A stretch of DNA of 64,000 nt from JBCBGF01 sp038526915 (GTDB taxonomy: Bacteria > Pseudomonadota > Alphaproteobacteria > Rhodobacterales > Rhodobacteraceae). The notes under the pieces are model-generated. The model had not been told where the DNA came from. It did no database searches and saw only the letters and a program-made list of their open reading frames with translations. Location of the stretch: assembly GCA_038526915.1 (NCBI GenBank), contig JBCBGF010000005.1:163334-227333 (forward strand). Reading direction: 5' to 3'. The translations under genes and the position numbers were made by a program. Below, piece by piece: positions 26,722-35,335 of this stretch; within the stretch, counting starts at the first letter, position 1; every line of letters begins with the position of its first letter.

Positions 26722-27363
26722 TCACCGCCCGCTATTGCCCGCACTGCGGGCCGCGCGGAACGGCGTGGGGTCCCATCCGCAGGCAAAGCCGTCGCCGTCG
26801 GGATCCATGCCCCGCCGATCCCGTTCGGGGCCGCCAGAGGCCAGGAACTCTTCCTGCGCGAGATCGGCGGAGGCAAACCGACCGCAAGCCCGCGCAAACC
26901 GGTTGGCCGCGTTGACCGATGACCGGCGATAGACTTGCTGCCCCACGGCATTCGTTGTCTCCAGCGCGAAGGCCACAATATTGGGCCGTTCCGCCCCGCT
27001 GCGCTCGGGCAAAGCTGTGGGCTGGATCACGGTATAGGCCTCGCGCTGACGGGCGATGCGTTCGGCATCGCTTTCGATCGTCTCGCGCTCGCTCACCGCA
27101 TCGAAATCCTGCTCATCTGATATGGCGGCGGTGTCCACCGAGCTGCGGGGCTCGGTCGCCGGGCCCTCAAGGCTTGCGACCTCCTCGTTCGAGATGATTG
27201 GACCCACCGCGATCCCCGGCTGGCCCTGCAACGCCGCATCGCGCCGCGCGCGTTCAGTTGCCAGATCTGTAAAGCCAGGCCCGGTGCCCGCACTGTTCGG
27301 CACAGTGGGCGAACAGGCGGCCAAAACTGCGGCAACCGGAAGGGCGATCAAGATACGGGTCAT
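26722..27363 (-). CDS. Lipoprotein with excalibur-like calcium-binding C-terminus
   Basis: 213 residues. Lipoprotein signal with lipobox VLAAC at residues 13-17. A long low-complexity, acidic middle follows, then a helical part (about 140-180) and a C-terminal motif RRGMDPDGDGFACGWDPTPF that matches the excalibur type of calcium-binding loop (DxDxDGxxC). It is likely anchored in the envelope. It lies 26 bases after gatA on the same strand and upstream of the amidase. Function unknown. Confidence 0.78.
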   Translation of the reverse strand: MTRILIALPVAAVLAACSPTVPNSAGTGPGFTDLATERARRDAALQGQPGIAVGPIISNEEVASLEGPATEPRSSVDTAAISDEQDFDAVSERETIESDAERIARQREAYTVIQPTALPERSGAERPNIVAFALETTNAVGQQVYRRSSVNAANRFARACGRFASADLAQEEFLASGGPERDRRGMDPDGDGFACGWDPTPFRAARSAGNSGR

Positions 27364-27389
27364 CTGCCAGCCTCATGTTTTTTGGCTGT

Positions 27390-28877
27390 TTACCACCATT
27401 TGGCAGGCTTGGAAACAAAGCCCGCCGCACTCTCCAGCGCATAGGCCGTGTTCAGCAAATCGCCCTCTTCCCAAGGCCGCCCGATGAGCTGCAGCCCAAG
27501 CGGCAGCCCCTGCGGGTCGAGGCCCGTGGGCACTGCAATCCCCGGCAGGCCCGCGAGGTTGACCGTCACAGTGAACACATCGTTGAGATACATCTGCACC
27601 GGATCGGCATCCGTCATCTCACCCAGGCCAAAGGCGGCAGAGGGCGTAGCGGGTGTCAGGATCGCATCGACGCCGCTTGCAAACACCTCGTCGAAATCGC
27701 GCTTGATCAGCGCGCGCACCCGGCGGGCGCGATTGTAATAGGCGTCATAGAACCCCGCCGACAGCACATAGGTGCCGATCATCACCCGCCGCTTGACCTC
27801 GGCCCCGAATCCTTCGGCGCGGGTTTTTTCGTACATCTCGGTGATGCCGTCGCCTTGGGAGAGCTTGGCACGATGCCCATAACGCACCCCATCGTAGCGT
27901 GCGAGGTTGGAAGAGGCTTCTGCCGGAGCGATGACATAGTAGGCCGGCAAAGCGTATTTCGTATGCGGCAGCGAGATATCGACGATCTTCGCGCCCGCAT
28001 CCTCCAGCATCTTGCGGCCCTCGGCCCACAATGCCTCGATCTCATCCGGCATCCCGTCCATCCGGTATTCCTTTGGAATCCCGATGGTTTTGCCCTTGAT
28101 GTCGCCCGTTAGCATGGCCTCGAAATTCGGCACGGCCAGATCGGCGCTGGTCGAATCCTTGGGGTCATGGCCCGCCATCGCCTGCAGCATGATCGCCGCG
28201 TCACGCACCGATTTCGTCATCGGCCCCGCCTGGTCGAGCGACGAGGCAAACGCCACGATCCCCCAACGCGAGCAGCGCCCGTAGGTGGGCTTCAGCCCCG
28301 TAATACCCACAAACGCCGCCGGTTGCCGGATCGACCCGCCAGTGTCCGTGCCCGTGGCAGCGATGCAAAGGTCGGCAGCCACCGCACTTGCCGACCCGCC
28401 GGACGATCCACCGGGGGTCAGGGCCGCCTCATCATTGCCGCGCCTCCAGGGGTTGATCACATTGCCATAAACACTGGTCTCGTTGGACGAGCCCATGGCG
28501 AACTCATCCATGTTCAGCTTGCCCAGCATGACCGCGCCTGCATCCCAAAGATTCTGGGTGACGGTGCTTTCATATTCGGGGCGGAACCCTTCCAGGATTC
28601 CAGATCCCGCCTGGCTCGCCACGCCCTTGGTGCAGAACAGGTCCTTGATCCCAAGCGGAATTCCGCACATTGCGGGCGCGTCACCCGCCGACAAGCGGGC
28701 ATCCGCCGCCTTGGCCTGCTGCCGCGCGATCTCGGGCGTGTTGTGGACGAACGCGTTCAGAACGCCCGCCGCCTCAATCGCGCCAAGGCAGGCCTCGGTG
28801 AGTTCGGCCGACGTAAAGTCGCCCGCGCGCAGGCCATCTCGCGCCTCGGCGATGGTCAGTGCGTTGAGATCGCCCAT
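27390..28877 (-). CDS. gatA: Aspartyl/glutamyl-tRNA amidotransferase subunit A
   Basis: 495 residues. The amidase-signature triad is complete: Lys in GIPLGIKDLFCTKG, the serines in GGSSGGSASAVA and TDTGGSIRQPAAFVG, followed by TGLKPTYG. Together with GatB and GatC it converts mischarged Glu-tRNA-Gln or Asp-tRNA-Asn to the amide form, releasing ammonia from glutamine. The ATG at 28877 overlaps the gatC stop as TGATG. gatB is not in the window. Confidence 0.95.
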   Translation of the reverse strand: MGDLNALTIAEARDGLRAGDFTSAELTEACLGAIEAAGVLNAFVHNTPEIARQQAKAADARLSAGDAPAMCGIPLGIKDLFCTKGVASQAGSGILEGFRPEYESTVTQNLWDAGAVMLGKLNMDEFAMGSSNETSVYGNVINPWRRGNDEAALTPGGSSGGSASAVAADLCIAATGTDTGGSIRQPAAFVGITGLKPTYGRCSRWGIVAFASSLDQAGPMTKSVRDAAIMLQAMAGHDPKDSTSADLAVPNFEAMLTGDIKGKTIGIPKEYRMDGMPDEIEALWAEGRKMLEDAGAKIVDISLPHTKYALPAYYVIAPAEASSNLARYDGVRYGHRAKLSQGDGITEMYEKTRAEGFGAEVKRRVMIGTYVLSAGFYDAYYNRARRVRALIKRDFDEVFASGVDAILTPATPSAAFGLGEMTDADPVQMYLNDVFTVTVNLAGLPGIAVPTGLDPQGLPLGLQLIGRPWEEGDLLNTAYALESAAGFVSKPAKWW

Positions 28878-29164
28878 CACTCCACCACCTTCGGCACCGC
28901 AAAGAAGCCTTCGCGCGCATCCGGCGCATTCGACAAAACAGTCTCCGCCGCGCCGCCATCGGTCACCACATCCTCGCGCCGTTTGAGGCGCATGGGCGTG
29001 ACGCTCGTCATCGGCTCAATGTCCTCGACATCGACCTCATTCAATTGCTCAATGAAGCCCAGGATCGTGTTGAATTCCCCCGCCAGCGCGGGCAGGTCTT
29101 CGTCTTCCACCTTAATCCGCGCCAGCTTGGCCACACGGCGCGCGGTGTCGATGTCGATGGACAT
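28877..29164 (-). CDS. gatC: Aspartyl/glutamyl-tRNA amidotransferase subunit C
   Basis: 95 residues from the ATG at 29164, where homologues begin with SIDIDTARRVAKLARIKV; GAGGCG lies upstream. The short helical protein wraps around GatA and stabilises the complex. The central FNTILGFIEQLNEVD and the late MTSVTPMRLKRRED are the usual GatC motifs. It is translationally coupled to gatA. Confidence 0.93.
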   Translation of the reverse strand: MSIDIDTARRVAKLARIKVEDEDLPALAGEFNTILGFIEQLNEVDVEDIEPMTSVTPMRLKRREDVVTDGGAAETVLSNAPDAREGFFAVPKVVE

Positions 29165-29197
29165 GAAACGCCTCGTCAATCTCGTTCGCAGATGCGT

Positions 29198-29854
29198 TTA
29201 GACCGCAGCCTCGCGGGTCGCAAGGCGGTGGCGGCGGTAAACCTCAATCATCCAGCCCAGCATGATCCCGTTGAGGATATGCCACCAGAAATGCGTGCCA
29301 ATCGGGATCGCCTGACACAGCGGTTCGTCAATCGAGCGCAGGATGAGCGAGAGGAGGAGGATGCCCGTGCCAATGGCAAGCCCGCGCGCGGTCTCAGGAT
29401 GGCTGCGGCGCAAGATCCAGGCATACGCCCCGATCAATACCGGCACCGGCCAGTATCCTGCGGAGATCTGGAAGAACGGCAGGCTTTGGAAGATCGGGAC
29501 AGTGATCAGCACGTAGGGGATAAATGCCACAGTCCCGGCGATCGCCCCCCACAGCGGCCAGCGCATGTAGTGGTAGTTCGCTGCAAAGAGGTAAGTCAGG
29601 ATGAACAGCGCAATCGGCGTGGTGTCCGCGATCGCAGCCCAGACCTGAGCGTGCGTGTGAAACAGATACGACCCCAACCCAATCAACGCCAGGATCACGC
29701 ACAACGCCCGCCCTAGCGGCATCCCTGCCGTGCGCCCCCACATCAGGATCGCGGCAATGACAAAGGCGGCATTGGTCACCGCGTTGATCGGCTCGGCCCA
29801 GTAAGACGGGTCGGTCCGTTCGCAGTAGCCGTCGATATAGCGTGTCCATTCCAT
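29198..29854 (-). CDS. Ceramidase-domain (alkaline ceramidase-like) membrane protein
   Basis: 218 residues from the ATG at 29854, with about seven hydrophobic helices. Alkaline-ceramidase-type zinc-site motifs are all recognisable: DPSYWAEPINAVTNAAF near the N-terminus, SYLFHTHAQ in the middle and GTHFWWHILNG near the C-terminus, giving His and acidic ligands. By family it would hydrolyse an amide in the membrane (ceramide or a related lipid), or act as another CREST hydrolase. The true substrate in this organism is unknown. It is upstream of gatC on the same strand and divergent from the UPF0173 gene. Confidence 0.82.
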   Translation of the reverse strand: MEWTRYIDGYCERTDPSYWAEPINAVTNAAFVIAAILMWGRTAGMPLGRALCVILALIGLGSYLFHTHAQVWAAIADTTPIALFILTYLFAANYHYMRWPLWGAIAGTVAFIPYVLITVPIFQSLPFFQISAGYWPVPVLIGAYAWILRRSHPETARGLAIGTGILLLSLILRSIDEPLCQAIPIGTHFWWHILNGIMLGWMIEVYRRHRLATREAAV

Positions 29855-29909
29855 GGTGACGAAAGCGCCCCTGCTGTTATGCTTTCCCCACCAAGGTAGG
29901 GAGGACAGC

Positions 29910-30602
29910 ATGAAAATCACATGGCTCGGCCACGCAGGATTTCGGATTGAGATCGAAGATCAGGTTTTGCTCGTCGATCCGTGGATGACCGGCAATCCGA
30001 TGTTCCCCGAAGACCGCCAGGGGGAGGTCATCGATGGCGCGACGCATATCCTTTTGACCCATGGGCATGGCGACCATACCGGCGACGCCCTGATGCTGGC
30101 CGACAAGCTCAGCATTCCCTTGGTTGGCATCTACGATCTGATGGCCTTTTGGGAAGCCAAGCACGGTATTCAAGCCGTGGGCTTCAACAAGGGTGGCACC
30201 GTCATGCTGGGCAATGTCGCCGTGTCGATGGTCAACGCGGTGCATTCCTCGTCGCTGGGCGGTGACGACGGCCCGATCTACGCAGGCGCTGAGGCAGGGT
30301 ATATGATCCGGGGCGAAGGCCATACGATCTATGTCACCGGCGACACCGACATCATGGCGGACATGGCGTGGATGGGCGAACGCTACGCGCCCGATATCGG
30401 TATCCTTTGCGCGGGCGGGCACTTCACCATGGATATGGAGGCGGCGGCCTGGGCGGCGCGGACGTACTTCAACTTCTCCACCGTGATCCCCTGTCATTAC
30501 AAGACATTCCCGCTGCTGGCGCAGGATGCCGAGCCGTTGAAGGCCGGCCTGCCGGGGGTCAATGTGATCGAGCCGGACGTGCTGCTGCCCATCGACATCT
30601 GA
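29910..30602 (+). CDS. UPF0173 metal-dependent hydrolase (metallo-beta-lactamase fold)
   Basis: 230 residues from the ATG at 29910, after GGGAGG. N-terminal MKITWLGHAGFRIEI, the metal motif LLTHGHGDHTGDAL, then YVTGDTD and late VIPCHYKTFP provide the usual histidine and aspartate ligands of the UPF0173 (YtkL/MJ1163) group. It is a cytoplasmic hydrolase of unknown substrate. Its TGA stop abuts the stop of tadA on the other strand to form TGATCA. Confidence 0.9.
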   Translation: MKITWLGHAGFRIEIEDQVLLVDPWMTGNPMFPEDRQGEVIDGATHILLTHGHGDHTGDALMLADKLSIPLVGIYDLMAFWEAKHGIQAVGFNKGGTVMLGNVAVSMVNAVHSSSLGGDDGPIYAGAEAGYMIRGEGHTIYVTGDTDIMADMAWMGERYAPDIGILCAGGHFTMDMEAAAWAARTYFNFSTVIPCHYKTFPLLAQDAEPLKAGLPGVNVIEPDVLLPIDI

Positions 30603-31052
30603 TCACCGGCGCGCGGCGAAAAACGCTCGCAAAAGCTGCGCGGCGGCCTCGGCGCCGATCCCGTCGATCACTTCGGGCAAGTGGTGCGATTGCGGATGCG
30701 CAAAGACCCTTGGCCCCTGCCCCACGCCGCCCGATTTCGGATCCGCCGCGCCGTAAACGACCCGCGCGATCCGCGCCTGTGAGATGGCCGAGGCGCACAT
30801 CGGACACGGCTCTAGCGTGACGTAAAGCGCATGGCCCTCGAGCCTTGGTGACTGCAACGCGGCACAGGCTTGCCGGATCACCAGTATCTCGGCATGGGCG
30901 GTCGGGTCGTTCAGCTCAATCGTGCGGTTCCCGTCGCGTGCAACGATTTCGCCCGACGGTGAGACGATGACAGCCCCCACAGGCACCTCGCCCCGGGCGG
31001 CGGCGGCCCGCGCCTCATCCAAGGCGGCGTCCATATGCGGCGCAAAACTCAT
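30603..31052 (-). CDS. tadA: tRNA-specific adenosine deaminase
   Basis: 149 residues. Zinc/catalytic motifs are DPTAHAEILVIRQA and TLEPCPMCASAI, in a short protein of TadA length with the C-terminal FFAARR. It converts A34 to inosine in tRNA-Arg(ACG). The ATG at 31052 (MSFAPHMDAALDEA) is used; MDAALDEA six codons later is possible. The open frame goes on upstream across the rluB start, and I do not include that part. It is divergent from rluB, 75 bases away. Confidence 0.93.
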   Translation of the reverse strand: MSFAPHMDAALDEARAAAARGEVPVGAVIVSPSGEIVARDGNRTIELNDPTAHAEILVIRQACAALQSPRLEGHALYVTLEPCPMCASAISQARIARVVYGAADPKSGGVGQGPRVFAHPQSHHLPEVIDGIGAEAAAQLLRAFFAARR

Positions 31053-31127
31053 CGGGCCACAGGTGCCGCATCCAGGCCGTCGGCTCAACCCGCTTTCCCT
31101 TGCCCGGCGGTCACGATAAGCGGGGCC

Positions 31128-31904
31128 ATGACCCAGAAGACACCCCCCGGCGACCGGATCGCCAAAGTCCTGGCGCGTGCTGGCGTCGCCTCCCGGCGCG
31201 AAGCCGAGCGGATGATCGAGGCCGGGCGGGTCACCGTGAACGGCAAGCCCATCACCTCGCCAGCACTCAACGTCACGGCGTCCGACAAGATCACCGTCGA
31301 TGGCAATCCGTTGGCAGAGGCTGAGGACCCGCGCCTTTGGCTCTATTACAAACCGGTGGGCCTGGTCACGACTGAGCGTGATGAGAAGGGCCGGCCCACG
31401 GTCTTTGCTTCCCTGCCCGACGAGATGCCGCGCGTCGTCTCGGTCGGACGCCTCGACATCGCATCCGAAGGCCTTTTGCTTCTGACAAACGATGGCGAGA
31501 TCAAGCGCCGTCTGGAGCTCCCCTCCACCGGCTGGCTGCGCAAATACCGCGTGCGCGTGAACGGCAGACCACAGGATGAGACGTTTGAGCCCCTGCGCAA
31601 AGGCTTGTCCCTTGATGGCGAGGCCTTCCAGCCGATGACGGTGACGCTGGACCGCCAGCAAGGCGCCAATGCCTGGGTCACCGTTGCCTTACGCGAAGGC
31701 AAAAACCGCGAGATCCGGCGCGCGATGGAGGCGATAGGTCTGACCGTGAACCGCCTGATCCGCATCAGCTATGGCCCGTTTCGGCTGGGTGACTTGAAAC
31801 CCGGCAGTATAGAAGAGGTGCGCGCCCGCGTGCTGCGTGACCAGCTAGGCAGCGGCCCAAAACGCCAGGTCTCACGGTCCAAGGGGAAAAAGCGTGGCCG
31901 GTGA
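31128..31904 (+). CDS. 23S rRNA pseudouridine synthase, RsuA/RluB family
   Basis: 258 residues. An N-terminal S4 RNA-binding domain (about 8-65, RIAKVLARAGVASRREAERM) precedes the synthase domain, whose catalytic Asp is in VGRLDIASEGLLLLTNDGE; NREIRRAMEAIGLTVNRLIR is the usual late motif. RluB (U2605) is the likeliest specificity, but RluE/RsuA cannot be excluded. The C-terminus is short and basic (RSKGKKRGR). The ATG at 31128 is chosen because the family starts close to this residue. Confidence 0.88.
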   Translation: MTQKTPPGDRIAKVLARAGVASRREAERMIEAGRVTVNGKPITSPALNVTASDKITVDGNPLAEAEDPRLWLYYKPVGLVTTERDEKGRPTVFASLPDEMPRVVSVGRLDIASEGLLLLTNDGEIKRRLELPSTGWLRKYRVRVNGRPQDETFEPLRKGLSLDGEAFQPMTVTLDRQQGANAWVTVALREGKNREIRRAMEAIGLTVNRLIRISYGPFRLGDLKPGSIEEVRARVLRDQLGSGPKRQVSRSKGKKRGR

Positions 31905-32034
31905 CCCTTGTTCAACCCAAGATGCGGTGTTTAGGGTAGGCTAAGTGGGAACAGCCGCGCGACATATGCGGCACAAGTGGTATTCTTCTGAGATAACACC
32001 TATCTACGGAACGTCCGGGGAAGGGGCACAGCAT

Positions 32035-32229
32035 ATGCAAAGGCTGGTACTCGCAGTGATCGTTTTGGCAGTTCTTGTAGCTGTCCTTGCGTTCGCGCTT
32101 GCCGGTCTGCGATCTGTCATGGCCCCCAAGGACGCGTCTGGCGCGCGAAAAGACGACATGTTGCCAAAGGTGGCGTTCATGATCCTTGCCGCGCTCATGG
32201 TCTATGTCGCATCGACGGGCGCGCCCTGA
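32035..32229 (+). CDS. Small two-helix membrane protein upstream of xpaC-like gene
   Basis: 64 residues from the ATG at 32035, after GGGGAAGGGG. Two hydrophobic helices (MQRLVLAVIVLAVLVAVLAF and VAFMILAALMVYVAST) flank a short basic/acidic loop. Its stop overlaps the next start as TGATG, which supports both reality and coupling. It likely partners with the XpaC/TelA proteins in the inner membrane. Family not recognised. Confidence 0.7.
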   Translation: MQRLVLAVIVLAVLVAVLAFALAGLRSVMAPKDASGARKDDMLPKVAFMILAALMVYVASTGAP

Positions 32230-33128
32230 TGGCCCAGCGCTATGGCGGAAAATACAGTCCTGATGGCGCAGCGGGCGGTCGTACGGCGCCGGACGCTGCA
32301 TCGCCCTTTCGAGGCAAACGCGCGCGCCGCGCCGGGGCCCGCGTCAACTTTCTGTTCGTCGTTCCGATCATCTTTGTCTTCATCGGCTTCACTCGGGAAC
32401 CGTTTGGTCTGGCAACTCATCTGATTGCCTTCGCCGTCCTGATGGCGGCTGCCTACATGACGCGCGAGGGGCTGAAAGCGGAAGAGGCCTACGACGCCCG
32501 CAAAGTAGCCAAGCGCCCGGCCATTCCGCGCAAACTGTTCGGCAGCCTACTCACCGGCGCAGGCCTTTTCGTGGCAGGCTACATGCCCGAGGCCAGCCTG
32601 TTGAACCCGATCCTCTTTGCAGTGCTGGGCACCGGTCTGCACGCGATCGCGTTTGGTGCCGATCCGATGAAGGACAAAGGCGCCGAGGGCGTTGACAGCT
32701 TTCAGGCCGATCGCGTGGCCAAGGTCGTGGACGAAGCCGAAACCCATCTCAAAGCGATGCAAGACGCGATCCTACGCGCAGGTGACCGCGGGATGGAGCG
32801 GCGCGTGGATCAGTTTGTAGCAACCGCCCGCGAGATGTGCCGCCGGGTCGAAGAAGACCCGCGCGATCTCACTGGCGTGCGCAAATATCTGGGCGTGTAC
32901 CTTTTGGGCGCGCGCGACGCGACGGTGAAATTCGCCGACCTTTACGCCCGCAACCGCGATGACGTGGCGCGGGGTGAATACGAGGCGCTGCTCGATGACC
33001 TCGAAGAAAGCTTTGCCGCGCGCACTGACAGAATGCTGATCGACGACAAGTCCGATCTGGATGTGGAAATCGAGGTGCTGCGCGAGCGTTTGGCACGCGA
33101 AGGCGTGCGCACCGATCCGGAAATTTGA
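32229..33128 (+). CDS. XpaC-type protein (5-bromo-4-chloroindolyl phosphate hydrolysis family)
   Basis: 299 residues. A basic N-terminus precedes hydrophobic segments near residues 40-75 and 105-145, and then a long soluble helical domain (about 160-299) with YLGVYLLGARDATVKFADLY, typical of the XpaC family. Despite the name, no hydrolase site is known; XpaC proteins repeatedly neighbour TelA and are tied to the Ter/toxic-anion stress network. Here it is 15 bases upstream of the TelA gene and coupled to the 64-residue membrane protein. Confidence 0.85.
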   Translation: MAQRYGGKYSPDGAAGGRTAPDAASPFRGKRARRAGARVNFLFVVPIIFVFIGFTREPFGLATHLIAFAVLMAAAYMTREGLKAEEAYDARKVAKRPAIPRKLFGSLLTGAGLFVAGYMPEASLLNPILFAVLGTGLHAIAFGADPMKDKGAEGVDSFQADRVAKVVDEAETHLKAMQDAILRAGDRGMERRVDQFVATAREMCRRVEEDPRDLTGVRKYLGVYLLGARDATVKFADLYARNRDDVARGEYEALLDDLEESFAARTDRMLIDDKSDLDVEIEVLRERLAREGVRTDPEI

Positions 33129-33143
33129 AGAGGGAGTTACCCA

Positions 33144-34340
33144 ATGCCATCTGACAGCGTGCGCCAAAAGGCGGCAGAAGATCTTGCACTGGTGGAAGAG
33201 GTCTCAAAGACCATCCTGCCCGAGCCGTCGACCGATATCGTGCCCTACAAGGCCGCCGAAGCGCCGCTGGCCGCCGAAATCGAACAGCGGATCAACGAGC
33301 TCGACATGACCAACACCCAGTCGATCGTGATGTTCGGGTCGACCGCACAGGCTGAGCTGCAGGAAATCAGCCAGTCGATGCTGCAAGACGTGCAAAACAA
33401 GGATGTCGGCCCCGCCGGTGACAGCCTGCGCGAGATCGTGACCACCATCCGCGGCTTCTCGATCAGCGAGTTGGACGTGCGCCGCAAACGGTCGTGGTGG
33501 GAATGGCTGACGGGCAAGGCAGCACCCATGGCCAACTTTGTTGCCCGATTCGAAACAGTGCAGAGCCAGATCGACAAGATCACCGACAACTTGCTTGGCC
33601 ACGAACACAAGTTGTTGAAGGACATCAAATCGCTCGACCTGCTCTATGATCGCACGTTGAAGTTCTACGATGAGCTCGCGCTTTACATTGCCGCCGGTGA
33701 AGAGAAGCTCGATCAACTCGACAACGTCCAAATTCCCGCGAAAGAACAAGAGGTTGCGGACGCTCCCGAAGAACAGGGCGTAATGAAAGCGCAGGAATTG
33801 CGCGATCTGCGCTCTGCCCGCGATGATCTGGAACGCCGGGTGCATGATCTCAAGCTGACGCGCCAGGTCACGATGCAATCCCTGCCCTCGATCCGGCTGG
33901 TTCAAGAGAACGACAAGAGCCTCGTCACCAAGATCAACTCGACCCTGGTGAACACTGTGCCCCTTTGGGAAACCCAATTGGCTCAGGCGGTTACGATCCA
34001 ACGCTCAAGCGAAGCGGCCAAGGCCGTGCGTGAGGCAAACGACCTGACGAATGAGCTTTTGACATCGAATGCCAAGAACCTGCGCGACGCCAACAAGATC
34101 GTGCGTGAGGAAATGGAACGCGGTGTGTTCGATATTGAGGCAGTCAAGCAGGCAAACGCCGAGTTGATTGCGACAATTGAAGAAAGTCTTGCTATTGCCG
34201 ACGCTGGCAAGGCAAAACGGGCTGCGGCCGAGGAAGATCTTCGGACGATGGAGACGGAACTGAAAAACACGCTGGCCGCTGCCAAGGCCCGCGGCGATGG
34301 ACCCGGCGACAACGTCGGCACCGCCGTGTCTGCCAGCTAA
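33144..34340 (+). CDS. TelA-family toxic anion resistance protein
   Basis: 398 residues, almost entirely helical coiled coil, as usual for TelA. Family segments include DLRSARDDLERRVHDLKLTR, TMQSLPSIRLVQENDKSLV and LVNTVPLWETQLAQAVTIQ. The ATG follows AGAGGGAG. TelA was named for tellurite resistance, but its true job is not settled; Aravind and co-workers placed it in the Ter-linked membrane stress network. It is directly downstream of xpaC, which is the usual pairing. Confidence 0.92.
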   Translation: MPSDSVRQKAAEDLALVEEVSKTILPEPSTDIVPYKAAEAPLAAEIEQRINELDMTNTQSIVMFGSTAQAELQEISQSMLQDVQNKDVGPAGDSLREIVTTIRGFSISELDVRRKRSWWEWLTGKAAPMANFVARFETVQSQIDKITDNLLGHEHKLLKDIKSLDLLYDRTLKFYDELALYIAAGEEKLDQLDNVQIPAKEQEVADAPEEQGVMKAQELRDLRSARDDLERRVHDLKLTRQVTMQSLPSIRLVQENDKSLVTKINSTLVNTVPLWETQLAQAVTIQRSSEAAKAVREANDLTNELLTSNAKNLRDANKIVREEMERGVFDIEAVKQANAELIATIEESLAIADAGKAKRAAAEEDLRTMETELKNTLAAAKARGDGPGDNVGTAVSAS

Positions 34341-34362
34341 CGGTCCGGGGGACGACGACGGA

Positions 34363-35298
34363 ATGCGGCTAGGTGCCTTTGCGATTGCGCTCTGCGCGGG
34401 ATGCGCCCTGACGGGGTGCCAATCCACCGTTAGCGCCCCTGCCGTGACCACCGCCGCCCGTGTCGCCCCCCCGCTTGTTGCCCCAACACCCTCGCGCGCC
34501 TCGCAAGAGCTTGAGAGCTACTATGCCGGCGTCCAGTCGGGCCTGTTGGCCCAGGGCATGTTGCGCGTCGATGGTGGTGGCCCGGACACGCCCTTCACTG
34601 CCGAGATGTTGGCGAATAACTTCATGCGCATCGCGCTGTTTGAAGAATATGCCAAAGTCGGCGGCCAGATCGTGGCCAAGCAAACGCCAAGCTATCTGCA
34701 CCGGTGGGAGCAACCTGTTCGCCTCAAGGTCGAGTTCGGCCCCTCGGTCTCGGTACAAAAGCAACGCGCCGATCACAGCCGGATCAAACGCCTGACCGAT
34801 CGTCTGGCCCGCGCGACCGGGCACCCGGTTCAGGAGGTGACGGAGGATCCCAATTTCCACGTCTTCGTCGTGAATGAAAACGAACGCTACGGTTTGAAGA
34901 CCCGCCTGCGCGAGATCATTCCGGGCATCAGCGATGCGGCGGTGATGAAGGTTACCCGGATGCCCCGGTCGCATTATTGCATCGCGTTCGCCTGGGATCC
35001 TGAGCGGACAGGCACCTACCACAAGGCCGTCGCCATCATCCGCGCCGAACATCCTGATCTGATGCGCCTGTCCTGCCTGCACGAGGAAATCGCCCAAGGT
35101 CTGGGTTTGTCGAACGACAGCCCCAAAGCGCGTCCTTCGGTGTTCAACGACGATGAAGAGTTTGGCCTCTTGACGCATCACGACGAACTGCTGTTGCGGA
35201 TGCTCTATGACCCGCGTTTGAAGCCGGGCATGACGCCCGCCGAAGCCGCGCCCATCGTGAAAGTGCTGGCCCAAGAACTGGTCGACGGGCACGGCTGA
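34363..35298 (+). CDS. DUF2927 lipoprotein
   Basis: 311 residues from the ATG at 34363. Lipoprotein signal (MRLGAFAIALCAGCALTGC, with Cys19 as lipid site). The C-terminal part has YCIAFAWDPERT, LSCLHEEIAQGLGLSND and FNDDEEFGLLTHHDELLLRM; the HEE-x-x-QGLG segment and the following acidic residues look metal-protease-like, although DUF2927 has no proven activity. It follows TelA by 22 bases and is probably co-expressed. Anchored in the periplasmic face of a membrane. Confidence 0.85.
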   Translation: MRLGAFAIALCAGCALTGCQSTVSAPAVTTAARVAPPLVAPTPSRASQELESYYAGVQSGLLAQGMLRVDGGGPDTPFTAEMLANNFMRIALFEEYAKVGGQIVAKQTPSYLHRWEQPVRLKVEFGPSVSVQKQRADHSRIKRLTDRLARATGHPVQEVTEDPNFHVFVVNENERYGLKTRLREIIPGISDAAVMKVTRMPRSHYCIAFAWDPERTGTYHKAVAIIRAEHPDLMRLSCLHEEIAQGLGLSNDSPKARPSVFNDDEEFGLLTHHDELLLRMLYDPRLKPGMTPAEAAPIVKVLAQELVDGHG

Positions 35299-35335
35299 CG
35301 ATGCCGGCCGGGCCACATCGCTCGGATGATCTGAT

